Notes: generated by a model not told the origin, from the sequence alone. A stretch of 64,000 bases of DNA from Lactobacillus sp. (GCA_022651245.1 JALCQM010000002.1:31047-95046), one strand, 5' to 3'. Positions 24,897 to 33,274 are shown, counted from the first letter of the stretch. Made by a program: numbers and translations.

Positions 24897-25012
24897 GCGC
24901 GAGCCATCGCGGTTTTAGGGGAACGTGTAAGACAGCGTGGCACGATGCGGCGATAGCCGTAGCGGGACGCGATGGCTTATCCGCACCGCCGTTGGCTGGG
25001 GGAGCGCGTTTA
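24897..25012. repeat. Family P palindromic repeat (tandem copy 2 of 2)
   Basis: GCGCGAGCCATCGCGG on the left pairs with CCGCCGTTGGCT and GAGCGCG on the right. The inner stem runs GTGTAAGACAGCGTGGC to GCGATGGCTTAT, and its tip is GCGGC-GATA-GCCGT. It differs from the neighbouring copy in stem sequence but stays paired. Confidence 0.85.
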
Positions 25013-25050
25013 GAACGCAGGCCTCAAACCAGCAAACGCACCAACACCAA

Positions 25051-25092
25051 AAGAGGGGGCAAGCCGCACAAGGCTTGTCCCCTCTTATTTTG
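25051..25092 (+). terminator. Terminator of the amino-acid ABC operon
   Basis: AAGAGGGGGCAAGCC (25051-25065) pairs with GGCTTGTCCCCTCTT (25072-25086) and is followed by ATTTTGG. Confidence 0.85.
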
Positions 25093-25111
25093 GCGCTGAC
25101 GCACAATACAG

Positions 25112-25155
25112 AAAAAAATGAGGACACAGCCAACTGGCAATGTCCTCATTTTTTT
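25112..25155. terminator. Bidirectional terminator
   Basis: AAAAAAATGAGGACA (25112-25126) and TGTCCTCATTTTTTT (25141-25155) pair perfectly. It ends the DUF3800 gene on the minus strand and backs up the operon terminator on the plus strand. Confidence 0.92.
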
Positions 25156-25158
25156 GGT

Positions 25159-27237
25159 TTACTTCGCTGCTGCGAGTAAATTATACATATTGCTCAAGGC
25201 ATCCTGGGCGATTTGCATCGCGTCGGGATCGATCTCGAATTGTGGCAAGGTAGCATCCGTGTAGTGCAATAAGGCACTGGCCCGGGCACACATGTCGTAC
25301 CAGTTTTGGAACGGCATTTTGTTGATCGCCCCGTTGACGGAAGCCGGGCTGATCTGTAACAGTTGGTTGATCACGAGCTTGGCTTGCGTCAAGGTTTCAT
25401 CAGGCACTTGGGCCAACGTTGTCGCTCTGGTGGAAAGGTTGAACAGGCGCTCTGCGGCGACTAAGACGGGGTTGGTGAAGGACGCAGGCTTGACGACGGC
25501 TGCGTGGTCATCAAGCAGGTACTTTTGCAACCCGATCATCGAGAATAAGGTGATCTGGTCACCGACTTGGCTGCCCAAGTCTGGCAGGCGATTGATCCCA
25601 CAAGCCGCGAGCTGTTCAGGGGTGAAGGTCAATGCGGCATGCGCAGAGAAGTCACTGTACTGGATCCCGATCGTCGACTTGGAGTCGCTCGTCCGCAACA
25701 TGAACATCACGTCTTGGCCGGTTTGGGCCTTGATGTAGCTGTTGAGCATGCGGGCGGCCACGCCGAGCTGTTCGTCTTGAATCTCGTTGCGCCGGTCTAA
25801 CACGATGCGGATCTTGGCCGGCAAGTTGTCGCGTAAGCTCAAAATGCGCAAGATCGTGGCCAGGTATGGATACAAGACCCCGAAGCCCATCGCGAAGTTG
25901 CCAGTGTCGCTTTGTGGCGAAAAGGCGACGAAGTTATCGGCGTGTGGGCCGTGTGCTTGGGTCAACATTGCGGCGATCTGATCGTGGTTTTTACCACGCG
26001 CTTTAACTTCATCCCCTGGTTGCCAACCGAATGGGTATAAAGTATCGGCAAATTGCGTCAGCGCATTGTCATCATCTTCAGCCACCACTGTGACGCCGAT
26101 GTACATATTGCGTTGATAGTCATTGCCGTGGACGAAAGATTCGTCGACAAACAGTTGCAACGTCTTGGCCGCTGTCGAAACTGACGCCGCCGGTTGGGCT
26201 GCGGTCGTGGCATCAGCTGCCAGTACGGTTGTGGCGACCATTGGTGTTGCTTGGGATGGTGTCTGCGTGGTCGCGGACTTCTCAACAGGGGCGACGAGCT
26301 CAGTTTGCACCGGTTGGCGCGCTTCTGGGGTGGTCGCTTGCGATTCGGTGGCCGGTTGCTGAGCAACTGGGGTGGCCACCGTTTGCTTAGGCGTTGGCTT
26401 TTCGGCTTCAGCCGGTTGCTTGGTAGCGGGGGTCACGACGGTTTGCTTCGGTTCTGGCTTCTCAGTCGCAGCAGGTTTCTTAGTTGGGGTGGGTTGTTTG
26501 GGTTCTAAGCTGCCAACCCCAGCCAACGAAAGTTCTTCCGCCCGCTTCTGGACGCGACGCCGGTGCTGTTGCGCGTCTTTGATCGCACTTGAGGTGGCTT
26601 TAGGCGTCGCCTTGGTCGATTTAGCGACCTGACGGGTTGGCTTCGGCGTGTCACGTGGCGTGGTTTCGTTTTTCGTTAACGTATTTGGCCAGCCATCGTT
26701 CAATTGTGATTCGAGGACCAAAGGCTCGCCATCGCTTTGGTGGATCGTGAAGCGCGCTTGCTTCGTTGGGCGCTGAGTCCGCGACTTCTTGGCGGCCGGC
26801 TGCTTGGGGGTGACGGTCGGGGTCACCTTAGGACTGGCCTTGGTCGCCGCCGGCTTCTTAGCCGCAGTTTTTGGTTGCGTCGTTTTAGTGGTTGCGGCGG
26901 GTTTGGCGGTCGTCTTTTTGGCCGCTGTTTTCTTCGCCGCTTGCGGTTTGGCTGCGGGCTTGTCCGCTTTTTTGGTTGGTCGCTTTGCAGGCGCCTTCTT
27001 GGTGGCTGCTTTCTCGGCTGTGGCAGTCGGTAATTCGCCCGGCTTGGTTTGAACGATCGCCTTGTGGGCATCAATGAAGCGGTTGATCTTGAACATCAGC
27101 GGTTGGCTCATCTTGGCGTCTTTGAGCACTTTACGCATGCTCGATGGCGAAATGCCGATCTGTTTGGCCGCTTGCGTTAAGCTCAGGTGCTCGGCACTCA
27201 TGATCTGTTTCAAATGGAAGGCAGTGCTACCATTCAT
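25159..27237 (-). CDS. HTH - histone H1-like linker - DUF3800 protein
   Basis: A 692-residue protein with three parts. Residues about 10-45 hold a helix-turn-helix (LSLTQAAKQIGISPSSMRKVLK). Residues about 60-358 are low-complexity, rich in Lys, Ala, Pro and Thr, with KKTAAKKTTAKPAATTK-like runs reminiscent of histone H1 tails, then less basic PTPK/ATEKPEPKQT repeats. Residues about 360-692 fit DUF3800: LQLFVDESF, RIVLDRRNE and TSDSKSTIGIQYSDFSAH, the acidic motifs of its RNase H-like fold. I infer a DNA-bound enzyme, possibly a nuclease. ATG 27237 follows AGGAGG by nine bases; the frame is open to 27492 but that part reads as leader. Function unknown. Confidence 0.78.
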   Translation of the reverse strand: MNGSTAFHLKQIMSAEHLSLTQAAKQIGISPSSMRKVLKDAKMSQPLMFKINRFIDAHKAIVQTKPGELPTATAEKAATKKAPAKRPTKKADKPAAKPQAAKKTAAKKTTAKPAATTKTTQPKTAAKKPAATKASPKVTPTVTPKQPAAKKSRTQRPTKQARFTIHQSDGEPLVLESQLNDGWPNTLTKNETTPRDTPKPTRQVAKSTKATPKATSSAIKDAQQHRRRVQKRAEELSLAGVGSLEPKQPTPTKKPAATEKPEPKQTVVTPATKQPAEAEKPTPKQTVATPVAQQPATESQATTPEARQPVQTELVAPVEKSATTQTPSQATPMVATTVLAADATTAAQPAASVSTAAKTLQLFVDESFVHGNDYQRNMYIGVTVVAEDDDNALTQFADTLYPFGWQPGDEVKARGKNHDQIAAMLTQAHGPHADNFVAFSPQSDTGNFAMGFGVLYPYLATILRILSLRDNLPAKIRIVLDRRNEIQDEQLGVAARMLNSYIKAQTGQDVMFMLRTSDSKSTIGIQYSDFSAHAALTFTPEQLAACGINRLPDLGSQVGDQITLFSMIGLQKYLLDDHAAVVKPASFTNPVLVAAERLFNLSTRATTLAQVPDETLTQAKLVINQLLQISPASVNGAINKMPFQNWYDMCARASALLHYTDATLPQFEIDPDAMQIAQDALSNMYNLLAAAK

Positions 27238-27252
27238 ATAATTGTTCCTCCT

Positions 27253-27500
27253 AAAAATGATCCCGCCACGCTGGCGGGTATCGACGTATGGGTTCTCGTG
27301 GAGATGCTCAGTGATGGCTGACCGCGCCTCGAACAGCGGCCTGTGGACCCGGGGCAGTGGGAGACGGCGCATACCATGATGCGGAAGCCTCTCGACTGCA
27401 ATGACGGCGTCCAGCCAGGCAAATCTGGAAAATACGGGGTGAATCAGACGACAGTGAATGCGGGGTGACCAGATCGGCACCCGTGCACTCAACTGCGATC
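27253..27500 (-). promoter_or_regulatory. Long structured leader of the DUF3800 gene
   Basis: About 260 GC-rich bases precede the gene with no separate ribosome site. Next to AGGAGG, the RNA would form CCCGCC-loop-GGCGGG (27262-27278 on the plus strand) followed by AUCAUUUUU, a terminator-like or ribosome-site-masking hairpin. Several other short stems can be drawn. It matches no riboswitch class I can name. Confidence 0.45.
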
Positions 27501-27586
27501 ACCTAAACAACTCACCATAAGCGTACAACAAACTGGCCCTTTTTGCAGAAAAAAATCTAGGCTGTGACATCAAGCGGTTTTAGCCC
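27501..27586. other. AT-richer stretch, likely promoter region
   Basis: The minus strand has TTGTAC and TTGTTG hexamers near 27520, but no convincing -10 partner, so the promoter of the DUF3800 gene is not assigned. Nothing else was seen. Confidence 0.3.
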
Positions 27587-27588
27587 AT

Positions 27589-27637
27589 AACACAAGCGCC
27601 ATTGCTCCTTGAATCGCGGCGCAATGGCGCTTGTGTT
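27589..27637. terminator. Terminator-like stem downstream of LysR gene
   Basis: AACACAAGCGCCATTG (27589-27604) pairs with CAATGGCGCTTGTGTT (27622-27637). U-runs are short, yet the 16-bp stem after the LysR stop codon suits transcription termination. Confidence 0.7.
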
Positions 27638-27694
27638 TCTGGGCGTTGCTTTGTGGAACGCGACTATGGCTTGATGGCCTCCGTCGGCGAAAAA

Positions 27695-28621
27695 TTACGC
27701 CAGTGAAGGATCATCGAAGGCGGCGATGGCCATCTCGATGAACGCTTGGACGGGTGCGCTTAATTGGCGCTCGCGATTGTAGGCGATCTTGACTTCGGTT
27801 TGAAAGACGCTCGGGGATAATGGCAAGGTGGTGACCGGCGCGTCGTGTAGATAATGCGCCGGCATCGACAATGGGATGATCGTCGCGCCTAAACCGGCGG
27901 TGGCCAAGATGCAGGCGGTGGTCAAGTTAGCGGTTTGCAGCACCACATTAGGGCTGATGTTGTACTTGGTCAAGTAGCCGTCAACGGTGCGTTGAAAATC
28001 CGATTCTGAGGTTTCTAAAATGAAGTCTTTGCCATTAACCAGCGGGCTGATATCGACCAGCGGTTTTGTCGGCAGGGTTTGCGGAAAAAGTCGCTCGGGT
28101 AACACCAAGGCCCCTGAATCGCTGTACAGGTGTTGGTACGCCAACGCTTCATTATATGCAGGGGTGACGCCAATGTATAAGTCGAGGTCACCGTTTTGGA
28201 CATTTTGTTGGAGCGCCAGGGAGTCTCGTTCGCGCAGTTGCACTTCGATTTGTGGATATCGCAGGTGGTATTGCGGCAGGATTTGCGGCAAGATCACTTG
28301 TGCGAGCGAAGGGTTGATCCCCAGCGAAATCCGGCCGTGTTTGTCGGCAGCGTAAGTCGACAAGTTGTTGCCTAAGGTCTGGTAAGCTTGGGCGATGCCG
28401 CGTATTTTGTTGAGGTAGTATTCCCCAGCGTAGGTGAGCTTCAACGGATGCGTTGAGCGGTCGACAAAATCAACCCCGTAGGCTTTTTCTTGGGTGCGGA
28501 TCAGCTTACTGACTGTCGGTTGGGATAGCGATAACTCGCTGCCGGTTTGGGAGATGTTACCAGTGCGGGCGAGGCTTTCGAGGATCTGGATCAGTTGGGT
28601 TTCGCGGTCGAATAATGCCAT
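27695..28621 (-). CDS. LysR-family transcriptional regulator
   Basis: A 308-residue LTTR. The winged HTH is at residues 8-66 (ESLARTGNISQTGSELSLSQPTVSKLIRTQEKAYG), followed by a linker helix and a two-lobed LysR substrate domain with ISLGINPSLAQVILPQILPQYHLRYPQIEVQL. AAGGAGG precedes the ATG. It is transcribed after the YesL-like gene on the same strand, separated by a family P repeat. Target and co-inducer cannot be assigned; no divergent partner is present. Confidence 0.9.
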   Translation of the reverse strand: MALFDRETQLIQILESLARTGNISQTGSELSLSQPTVSKLIRTQEKAYGVDFVDRSTHPLKLTYAGEYYLNKIRGIAQAYQTLGNNLSTYAADKHGRISLGINPSLAQVILPQILPQYHLRYPQIEVQLRERDSLALQQNVQNGDLDLYIGVTPAYNEALAYQHLYSDSGALVLPERLFPQTLPTKPLVDISPLVNGKDFILETSESDFQRTVDGYLTKYNISPNVVLQTANLTTACILATAGLGATIIPLSMPAHYLHDAPVTTLPLSPSVFQTEVKIAYNRERQLSAPVQAFIEMAIAAFDDPSLA

Positions 28622-28678
28622 AACGGCCTCCTTGAGGAATTATGTTTAGTATGCCGTTAATGACATGCGCCTGCAAGT

Positions 28679-28800
28679 AGAGCGTGAGCCAGTGCGGGTT
28701 TAGGCTTGTGGTTAAGCTGGCCTGGGTGCGTTATGGCGACAGCCATAGCGTGACGGGGACGGCTTAACCGCAAAGCCGATGCACTGGTGAACGCGTTTAG
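28679..28800. repeat. Family P palindromic repeat, single copy
   Basis: Outer stem CCAGTGC (28689-28695) with GCACTGG; middle stem GTTAAG with CTTAAC; tip GCGTTATGGC-GACA-GCCATAGCG. It ends directly against the stop codon of the YesL-like gene on the minus strand. The stem sequences differ completely from the copies near argB but pair equally well. Confidence 0.88.
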
Positions 28801-29481
28801 TCAGCGCGCAACGAAGCGTGATTCGATCCAGTCGAGCAACGGTTGATTCAGGTAATAAAATGGTACCAGCAAGCAAGAGGTCAACACGACGAGCAAGAGC
28901 GGGCTGACCCACAGGCCGATGCAGGCGCCGACTAAAACCAGCACGATATCAGCAAGCAAAATGGTGAGGTGCTGCGCCAAACTCCCAAGCGCCAGTCGAA
29001 AATAATCCCCATAGCTGAACGTGAAGGTGGCGGCGAGGAGTAAAACGGTCGTGGCGATCACCGCGGCGAGGATCCCCAAGATCAACACCGCAGGAATCAA
29101 GACGTATAAGAACCGTGGTGCCTGTGCGAGCGAGACCTGTCCGTACAACATTAACGGGAGGAGGAATAGCCAAAACGGGGCCCAAAGCCGCAACCCTTCT
29201 CGCCAGTGTTGCCGCCAAAAGTGCCAGGCTTGGCGATAAAGGCCAGGCGTCTTCGTGCGCACGTATTCGCGAGTCGAAGCGAAGATCGCCGTCACCATGG
29301 GTCCGATCGGTAGTAGGCACACCCAAAGCACCAACAGTGTCAATAAATTGACCTTCAATAGGTACAACCCCGCCAGCAAGGGCAATAAGACGGTCAACGT
29401 GAATAACCCCATGATCGTGATCGGATAAAGTAAGTTAACGATCCCCTGAGAGATCTGTGTTGCGCGTTGTTTTTTGGCCAT
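28801..29481 (-). CDS. YesL/DUF624-like membrane protein
   Basis: A 226-residue membrane protein with five to six helices. LPIGPMVTAIFASTREYVR near residue 55 resembles the GPA-AlF motif of the DUF624/YesL family, whose genes often lie beside sugar ABC importers, as here, where the maltose-type operon is divergent. Its biochemical role is unknown. I use ATG 29481, six bases after GGGAGGG; the ATG at 29487 touches the ribosome site. Confidence 0.7.
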   Translation of the reverse strand: MAKKQRATQISQGIVNLLYPITIMGLFTLTVLLPLLAGLYLLKVNLLTLLVLWVCLLPIGPMVTAIFASTREYVRTKTPGLYRQAWHFWRQHWREGLRLWAPFWLFLLPLMLYGQVSLAQAPRFLYVLIPAVLILGILAAVIATTVLLLAATFTFSYGDYFRLALGSLAQHLTILLADIVLVLVGACIGLWVSPLLLVVLTSCLLVPFYYLNQPLLDWIESRFVAR

Positions 29482-29721
29482 AGTCATCCCTCCCGCTTTC
29501 GCCAGTCGCCAAGGGTGGCAACCGGTTGCTTTAACTATAGCACACCGGTTTTGGACGTCGTATCCAATTGTGAGAATTTGATATTTTTCTCAAAACGTAT
29601 AACTGGACGCTGATGAGTTAGATAGATTAATATTAATAGATAGCCGGTAGTCATCACCGCCGGGGCCAGCACGGGTTGAAAACTTGATACCGGTAACAGC
29701 TGATTTGACGGGGTTAAAAGC

Positions 29722-29750
29722 TTGCACAGGGGTGATGGCCTAGTTATGAT
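29722..29750 (+). promoter_or_regulatory. Promoter of the maltose-type operon
   Basis: TTGCAC (29722-29727), 17 bases, TATGAT (29745-29750). The predicted start near 29757 falls inside the cre-like site. Confidence 0.7.
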
Positions 29751-29755
29751 ATGCA

Positions 29756-29769
29756 TGTAAGCGTTTTAA
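29756..29769 (+). promoter_or_regulatory. cre-like CcpA site at the transcription start
   Basis: TGTAAGCGTTTTAA agrees with the cre consensus at 12 to 13 of 14 positions. Its place over +1 is typical of CcpA repression by glucose. Confidence 0.75.
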
Positions 29770-29787
29770 ACAGGGAGGATGGAAAAG

Positions 29788-31098
29788 ATGATAGGAACAA
29801 AGCACAAGTTTGTGAAAAGTGTTGTTGCCGGGGCCGCAATCTTGGGCAGTGTGTTAGCCTTAAGTGCCTGCTCAAGCAGTGGCTCATCTAACAGTTCTAG
29901 CGGTGGGACGACGACTGTCAGCTTCTTCAATATGAAAGTCGAGTTCAAGAAGCAGTTGGAACAAGCGGCCGCGACTTATAACAAGACGCATAAAGGCGTC
30001 AAAGTACAAGTCACCACGGTCGGTGGGGGAACGGACTACCAAACCAACTTGAAAGCGAAGATGCAATCTGGCAAGACGCCTGACATCTTTGCACTTGAAG
30101 GCCCTCAACAGTTGCAGACCTACAAGAAGTACTTAGCCGATGTTTCTGCTGGTAAGGCGATTAAGAAGGCCTTACCTGGCACCTTGAGCACCGTGAAGTC
30201 CGGTGGCCAAGTCTTAGGTTATCCCGTGTTGCAAGAAAGTATCGGGATCGTTTATAACAAGACGATTTTCGCTAAGGCGGGCATCGATCCTGCCAAGATC
30301 ACCGATCAGGCCTCTTATGAAGCTGCATTGAAGACTTTGAACGACAAGAAATCCGAATTAGGGATTGAAGCTGCGACCGCCTTTCCAATGAAGGAATGGT
30401 GGGTCATTGGGCAACACGCGGTCGATCCGTTCCTGTCTTCTGAATTCAATGGCTCTGTCACCAAGGCTTACAACGCCAAGACCATTTCTTGGAAGAACAG
30501 CCAATACTTCAAGCAATATATTGACGCCACCACGAAGTACAGCGCACAGCCGGTTCAAAGCATGGATTACTCCACGCAAATTGAAAAGCTGTTCAGTACC
30601 GGCAAGGTTGCCATGGCGGAACAAGGATCTTGGGTATACCCAACCATCGAATCCGTTAACAAAGACCTCGCCAAGAACATTGGTATTATCCCAATTCCTG
30701 TCAATGATAAGACTTCTGGCAAGTTGCCAGTGGGTGTGACCCAATGGTGGGCTGTCAACAAGCAAGCTGACAAGAAGACGCAAAAGGCTGCGATGGACTT
30801 CATGGACTGGTTGTTCACCTCTAAGACGGGTAAGAATATCGTCCTCACCGATTTGAAGGTCGTGCCGGCATATAGCGGCTTCGATTCTTCTAAGATCGCT
30901 GATCCTCTGGGCAAAGCGACCTATCAGTATATCGATGATGACAAGACCCAAGGCTTAGTATTCGGTGGCTTTGCGACCGACTGGGCCCAAAACGGGATGG
31001 CACCAGAACTCCAGAAGTACGTTGCGGGTAAGGAAAGCTGGAACACAGCGATCAAGAACTCTGAGACTGCTTGGAAGACAGCTCGAGCAGGTCAGTAA
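29788..31098 (+). CDS. Sugar-binding lipoprotein (maltose/maltodextrin type)
   Basis: About 436 residues of the SBP_bac_1 family. The signal peptide ends in lipobox LALSAC (Cys near residue 28) and is followed by a Ser-rich linker. FALEGPQQLQTY, PVLQESIGIVYNKTIF and the late AEQGSWVYPTI segments are typical of sugar-binding proteins. ATG 29788 lies nine bases after GGGAGG, whereas ATG 29779 touches it. A terminator and two family P repeats separate it from its permease genes, so its mRNA should be more abundant. Substrate is inferred as maltose from the GH65 gene. Confidence 0.88.
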   Translation: MIGTKHKFVKSVVAGAAILGSVLALSACSSSGSSNSSSGGTTTVSFFNMKVEFKKQLEQAAATYNKTHKGVKVQVTTVGGGTDYQTNLKAKMQSGKTPDIFALEGPQQLQTYKKYLADVSAGKAIKKALPGTLSTVKSGGQVLGYPVLQESIGIVYNKTIFAKAGIDPAKITDQASYEAALKTLNDKKSELGIEAATAFPMKEWWVIGQHAVDPFLSSEFNGSVTKAYNAKTISWKNSQYFKQYIDATTKYSAQPVQSMDYSTQIEKLFSTGKVAMAEQGSWVYPTIESVNKDLAKNIGIIPIPVNDKTSGKLPVGVTQWWAVNKQADKKTQKAAMDFMDWLFTSKTGKNIVLTDLKVVPAYSGFDSSKIADPLGKATYQYIDDDKTQGLVFGGFATDWAQNGMAPELQKYVAGKESWNTAIKNSETAWKTARAGQ

Positions 31099-31116
31099 TC
31101 ACGCGATGAACATGTA

Positions 31117-31152
31117 GGGAGGAGAGGAGACATCCTCTCCTCCCTTGTTTTA
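31117..31152 (+). terminator. Attenuating terminator between binding-protein and permease genes
   Basis: GGGAGGAGAGGA (31117-31128) and TCCTCTCCTCCC (31133-31144) form a perfect 12-bp stem followed by TTGTTTT. Partial read-through would give high binding protein and lower permease levels. Confidence 0.85.
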
Positions 31153-31203
31153 AAACCAGTACCGGCGCGGGATGCCGCGCTCGCCATTATTTAGGATTCA
31201 TGA

Positions 31204-31324
31204 AAAACGCGTTCGCTGGCACACCGGTGGTGCGTCTAAGTCATCGCGCCGGCAAGCGGCTAACGCCACTCACCGCCACGCTGCCTTAGCCAACCACCTA
31301 AACCCGTGCCAGTTCACGCTCTGA
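31204..31324. repeat. Family P repeat, inverted orientation (copy 1 of 2)
   Basis: Same element read on the minus strand: CTGGCAC pairs with GTGCCAG in the lower stem and GAGTGGC-GTTA-GCCGCT forms the tip. It lies inside the sugar ABC operon after the attenuator. Confidence 0.85.
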
Positions 31325-31325
31325 C

Positions 31326-31446
31326 TAAACGCGTTCGCCTCGGCACCGGCGTTGCGTGTAAGTCATCGCGCCGGCAAGCGGCTAACGCCACTCACCGCCA
31401 CGCTGCCTTACACACACGCCTAAAAGCGCCGCGGCTCACGCTCTGA
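31326..31446. repeat. Family P repeat, inverted orientation (copy 2 of 2)
   Basis: Tandem partner of the previous copy, nearly identical in the central hairpin but different in its lower stem (GAGCCGCGGCGC with GCCGGTGCCGAGG). Ends about 20 bases before the permease start. Confidence 0.85.
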
Positions 31447-31466
31447 CTTTAAGGGGGTTCACACAC

Positions 31467-32327
31467 ATGTCTCAGAAAAAGACTTGGTTCTATCTTTTCT
31501 CGGCACCTGTCTTGATCGCGCTGTTCCTTGTGGTGATCTTGCCATTCATCTATGGGATCTACTATTCATTCACCAGTTGGGACGGGGTATCGACCAGTGC
31601 CTTCGTCGGGATTCAAAATTATATCAACGCCTTCAAAGATCCAGGTTACTTGGGTGCGTTGTGGTTTACCATCAAGTTCTCCGTGGTGTCGATCGCGTTG
31701 ATCAATATCATTGGCTTGGGCCTAGCGGTATTGGTGACCACGAAGTTCAAAGGCGCCAATATTTTGCGGACGATCTTCTTCATGCCGAACTTGATCGGGG
31801 GCCTGATCTTAGGGTTCATCTGGCAGTTCATTTTCGTTGAAGCGTTCTCTGCTTTCGGCAAAGTCACCGGCATCCCCGGTTTGGGGAGCTGGCTGGCGAC
31901 GACGAATACCGGCTTTTGGGCCTTGGTCATCGTGATGGTCTGGCAGTATTCCGGCTACATCATGGTCATCTATATCTCTTATCTGCAAGGGGTCGATCAG
32001 TCCCTGCTAGAGGCCGCTGATCTGGATGGCGCCACGGCGATGCAAAAGTTCTGGCGCATCAAGTTCCCGTTGATCATGCCAGGATTCACCGTCTCCTTGT
32101 TCATGACGTTGTCCAACTGTTTCAAGTTGTACGATCAAAACCTGTCCTTGACGGGTGGCGGCCCTTATAACTCGACGCAAATGGTTGCAATGAACATTTA
32201 CAACACGGCCTTTTCCATGAACAAAATGGGTTACGCACAAGCCAAGGCTGTGGTGTTCTTCGTCTTCATCGCGATCATCTCGTTGACGCAGGTTTACCTC
32301 ACTTCTAGAAAGGAGATCGAAGCCTAA
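31467..32327 (+). CDS. Sugar ABC transporter permease (MalF/UgpA-like)
   Basis: A 286-residue CUT1 sugar permease with six predicted helices. The EAA coupling loop is EAADLDGATAMQKFWRIKFPLIMPG near residue 195, which docks on an MsmX/MalK-type ATPase. No such ATPase is in this window, so a shared one elsewhere is implied. The second permease gene overlaps its stop codon by one base (TAATG). Confidence 0.92.
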   Translation: MSQKKTWFYLFSAPVLIALFLVVILPFIYGIYYSFTSWDGVSTSAFVGIQNYINAFKDPGYLGALWFTIKFSVVSIALINIIGLGLAVLVTTKFKGANILRTIFFMPNLIGGLILGFIWQFIFVEAFSAFGKVTGIPGLGSWLATTNTGFWALVIVMVWQYSGYIMVIYISYLQGVDQSLLEAADLDGATAMQKFWRIKFPLIMPGFTVSLFMTLSNCFKLYDQNLSLTGGGPYNSTQMVAMNIYNTAFSMNKMGYAQAKAVVFFVFIAIISLTQVYLTSRKEIEA

Positions 32328-33151
32328 TGCAAGAAGAGAAGCGGACTAAAAAAGTACTCATGATCATCCTCGGTTGTTTTCTCGGATTGGTGTGGATCTC
32401 GCCTTTCTATCTGATGTTGACCAACTCCTTCAAAACGAAACAGGAGTTATTCAATGACACCTTAGGGTTACCAAAGACGTTTCATTTTGATAACTATGTC
32501 AATTCTGCCAAGGACCTGAACATTGTGAACACGTTCTTGAATTCGCTGGTGATCACCGTCGTTTCGGTGCTGATCATCATCGTCTTCTCCAGCATGGCGG
32601 GTTACGCGATTCAGCGGACCAAGAGCAAATGGAGTGCCGTATTCTATATGGCTTTCGTTGCCGCGATGCTGATCCCATTCCAGTCGGTCATGATTCCGTT
32701 GATCGCGGTCTTCGGGAAAATCAACATGCTCAACCGCCCAGGGTTGGTGTTCATGTACCTCGGCTTCGGGGCCAGCATGTCGGTCTTCCTTTATAACGGC
32801 GCGATGAAAGGGATCCCGCAAGTGCTTGACGAAGCGGCGATCATCGACGGCGCCAGTCGCTGGCAGATTTTCACCAAAGTGGTCTTCCCGATGTTGCAGC
32901 CGACAACGGTGACGGTCGCGCTGCTGAATGTGATGTGGATCTGGAACGATTACCTGCTGCCAAGCTTGGTCATCAACCGCCCAGGATCGCAAACCATTCC
33001 GCTGACAATGTTTGACTTCTTCGGTCAATTCACCAAGCAATGGCACCTCGCCATGGCGGGCTTAACCATCGCAATCATCCCAGTCATCGTCTTCTACTTC
33101 TTGATGCAAAAGCAAATCATAGCCGGCGTATCAGAAGGCGCGGTCAAATAA
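32327..33151 (+). CDS. Sugar ABC transporter permease (MalG/UgpE-like)
   Basis: A 274-residue CUT1 permease with six helices. Its EAA loop is EAAIIDGASRWQIFTKVVFPMLQP near residue 175. It forms a heterodimer with the preceding product. AAAGGAG lies upstream inside the previous gene. A block of three tandem family P repeats begins three bases after its stop codon. Confidence 0.92.
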   Translation: MQEEKRTKKVLMIILGCFLGLVWISPFYLMLTNSFKTKQELFNDTLGLPKTFHFDNYVNSAKDLNIVNTFLNSLVITVVSVLIIIVFSSMAGYAIQRTKSKWSAVFYMAFVAAMLIPFQSVMIPLIAVFGKINMLNRPGLVFMYLGFGASMSVFLYNGAMKGIPQVLDEAAIIDGASRWQIFTKVVFPMLQPTTVTVALLNVMWIWNDYLLPSLVINRPGSQTIPLTMFDFFGQFTKQWHLAMAGLTIAIIPVIVFYFLMQKQIIAGVSEGAVK

Positions 33152-33153
33152 AA

Positions 33154-33271
33154 CCAGAGCGGAGCCGAGCGCAATTAGCGGTGTGTGTAAGGCAGCCTGG
33201 CCGCTGTGCGGCGCAGCCGTGCAGTGGTCGGGATGACTTACACGCAACCGCGTTGCTCGGCGCAGCTCGAG
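33154..33271. repeat. Family P repeat, tandem copy 1 of 3
   Basis: GCCGAGCGC (33163-33171) pairs with GCGTTGCTCGGC; GTGTAAG with CTTACAC; tip GTGCGGC-GCA-GCCGTGC. Boundary AACCAGAG is repeated at the next copy. Confidence 0.87.
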
Positions 33272-33274
33272 GAA

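Noticed and set aside
27238..27492. In-frame N-terminal extension of the DUF3800 protein
   Set aside because: A strong AGGAGG lies nine bases before ATG 27237, the extension has no ribosome site, and it contains a terminator-like hairpin. It remains a possibility and is mentioned under findings.
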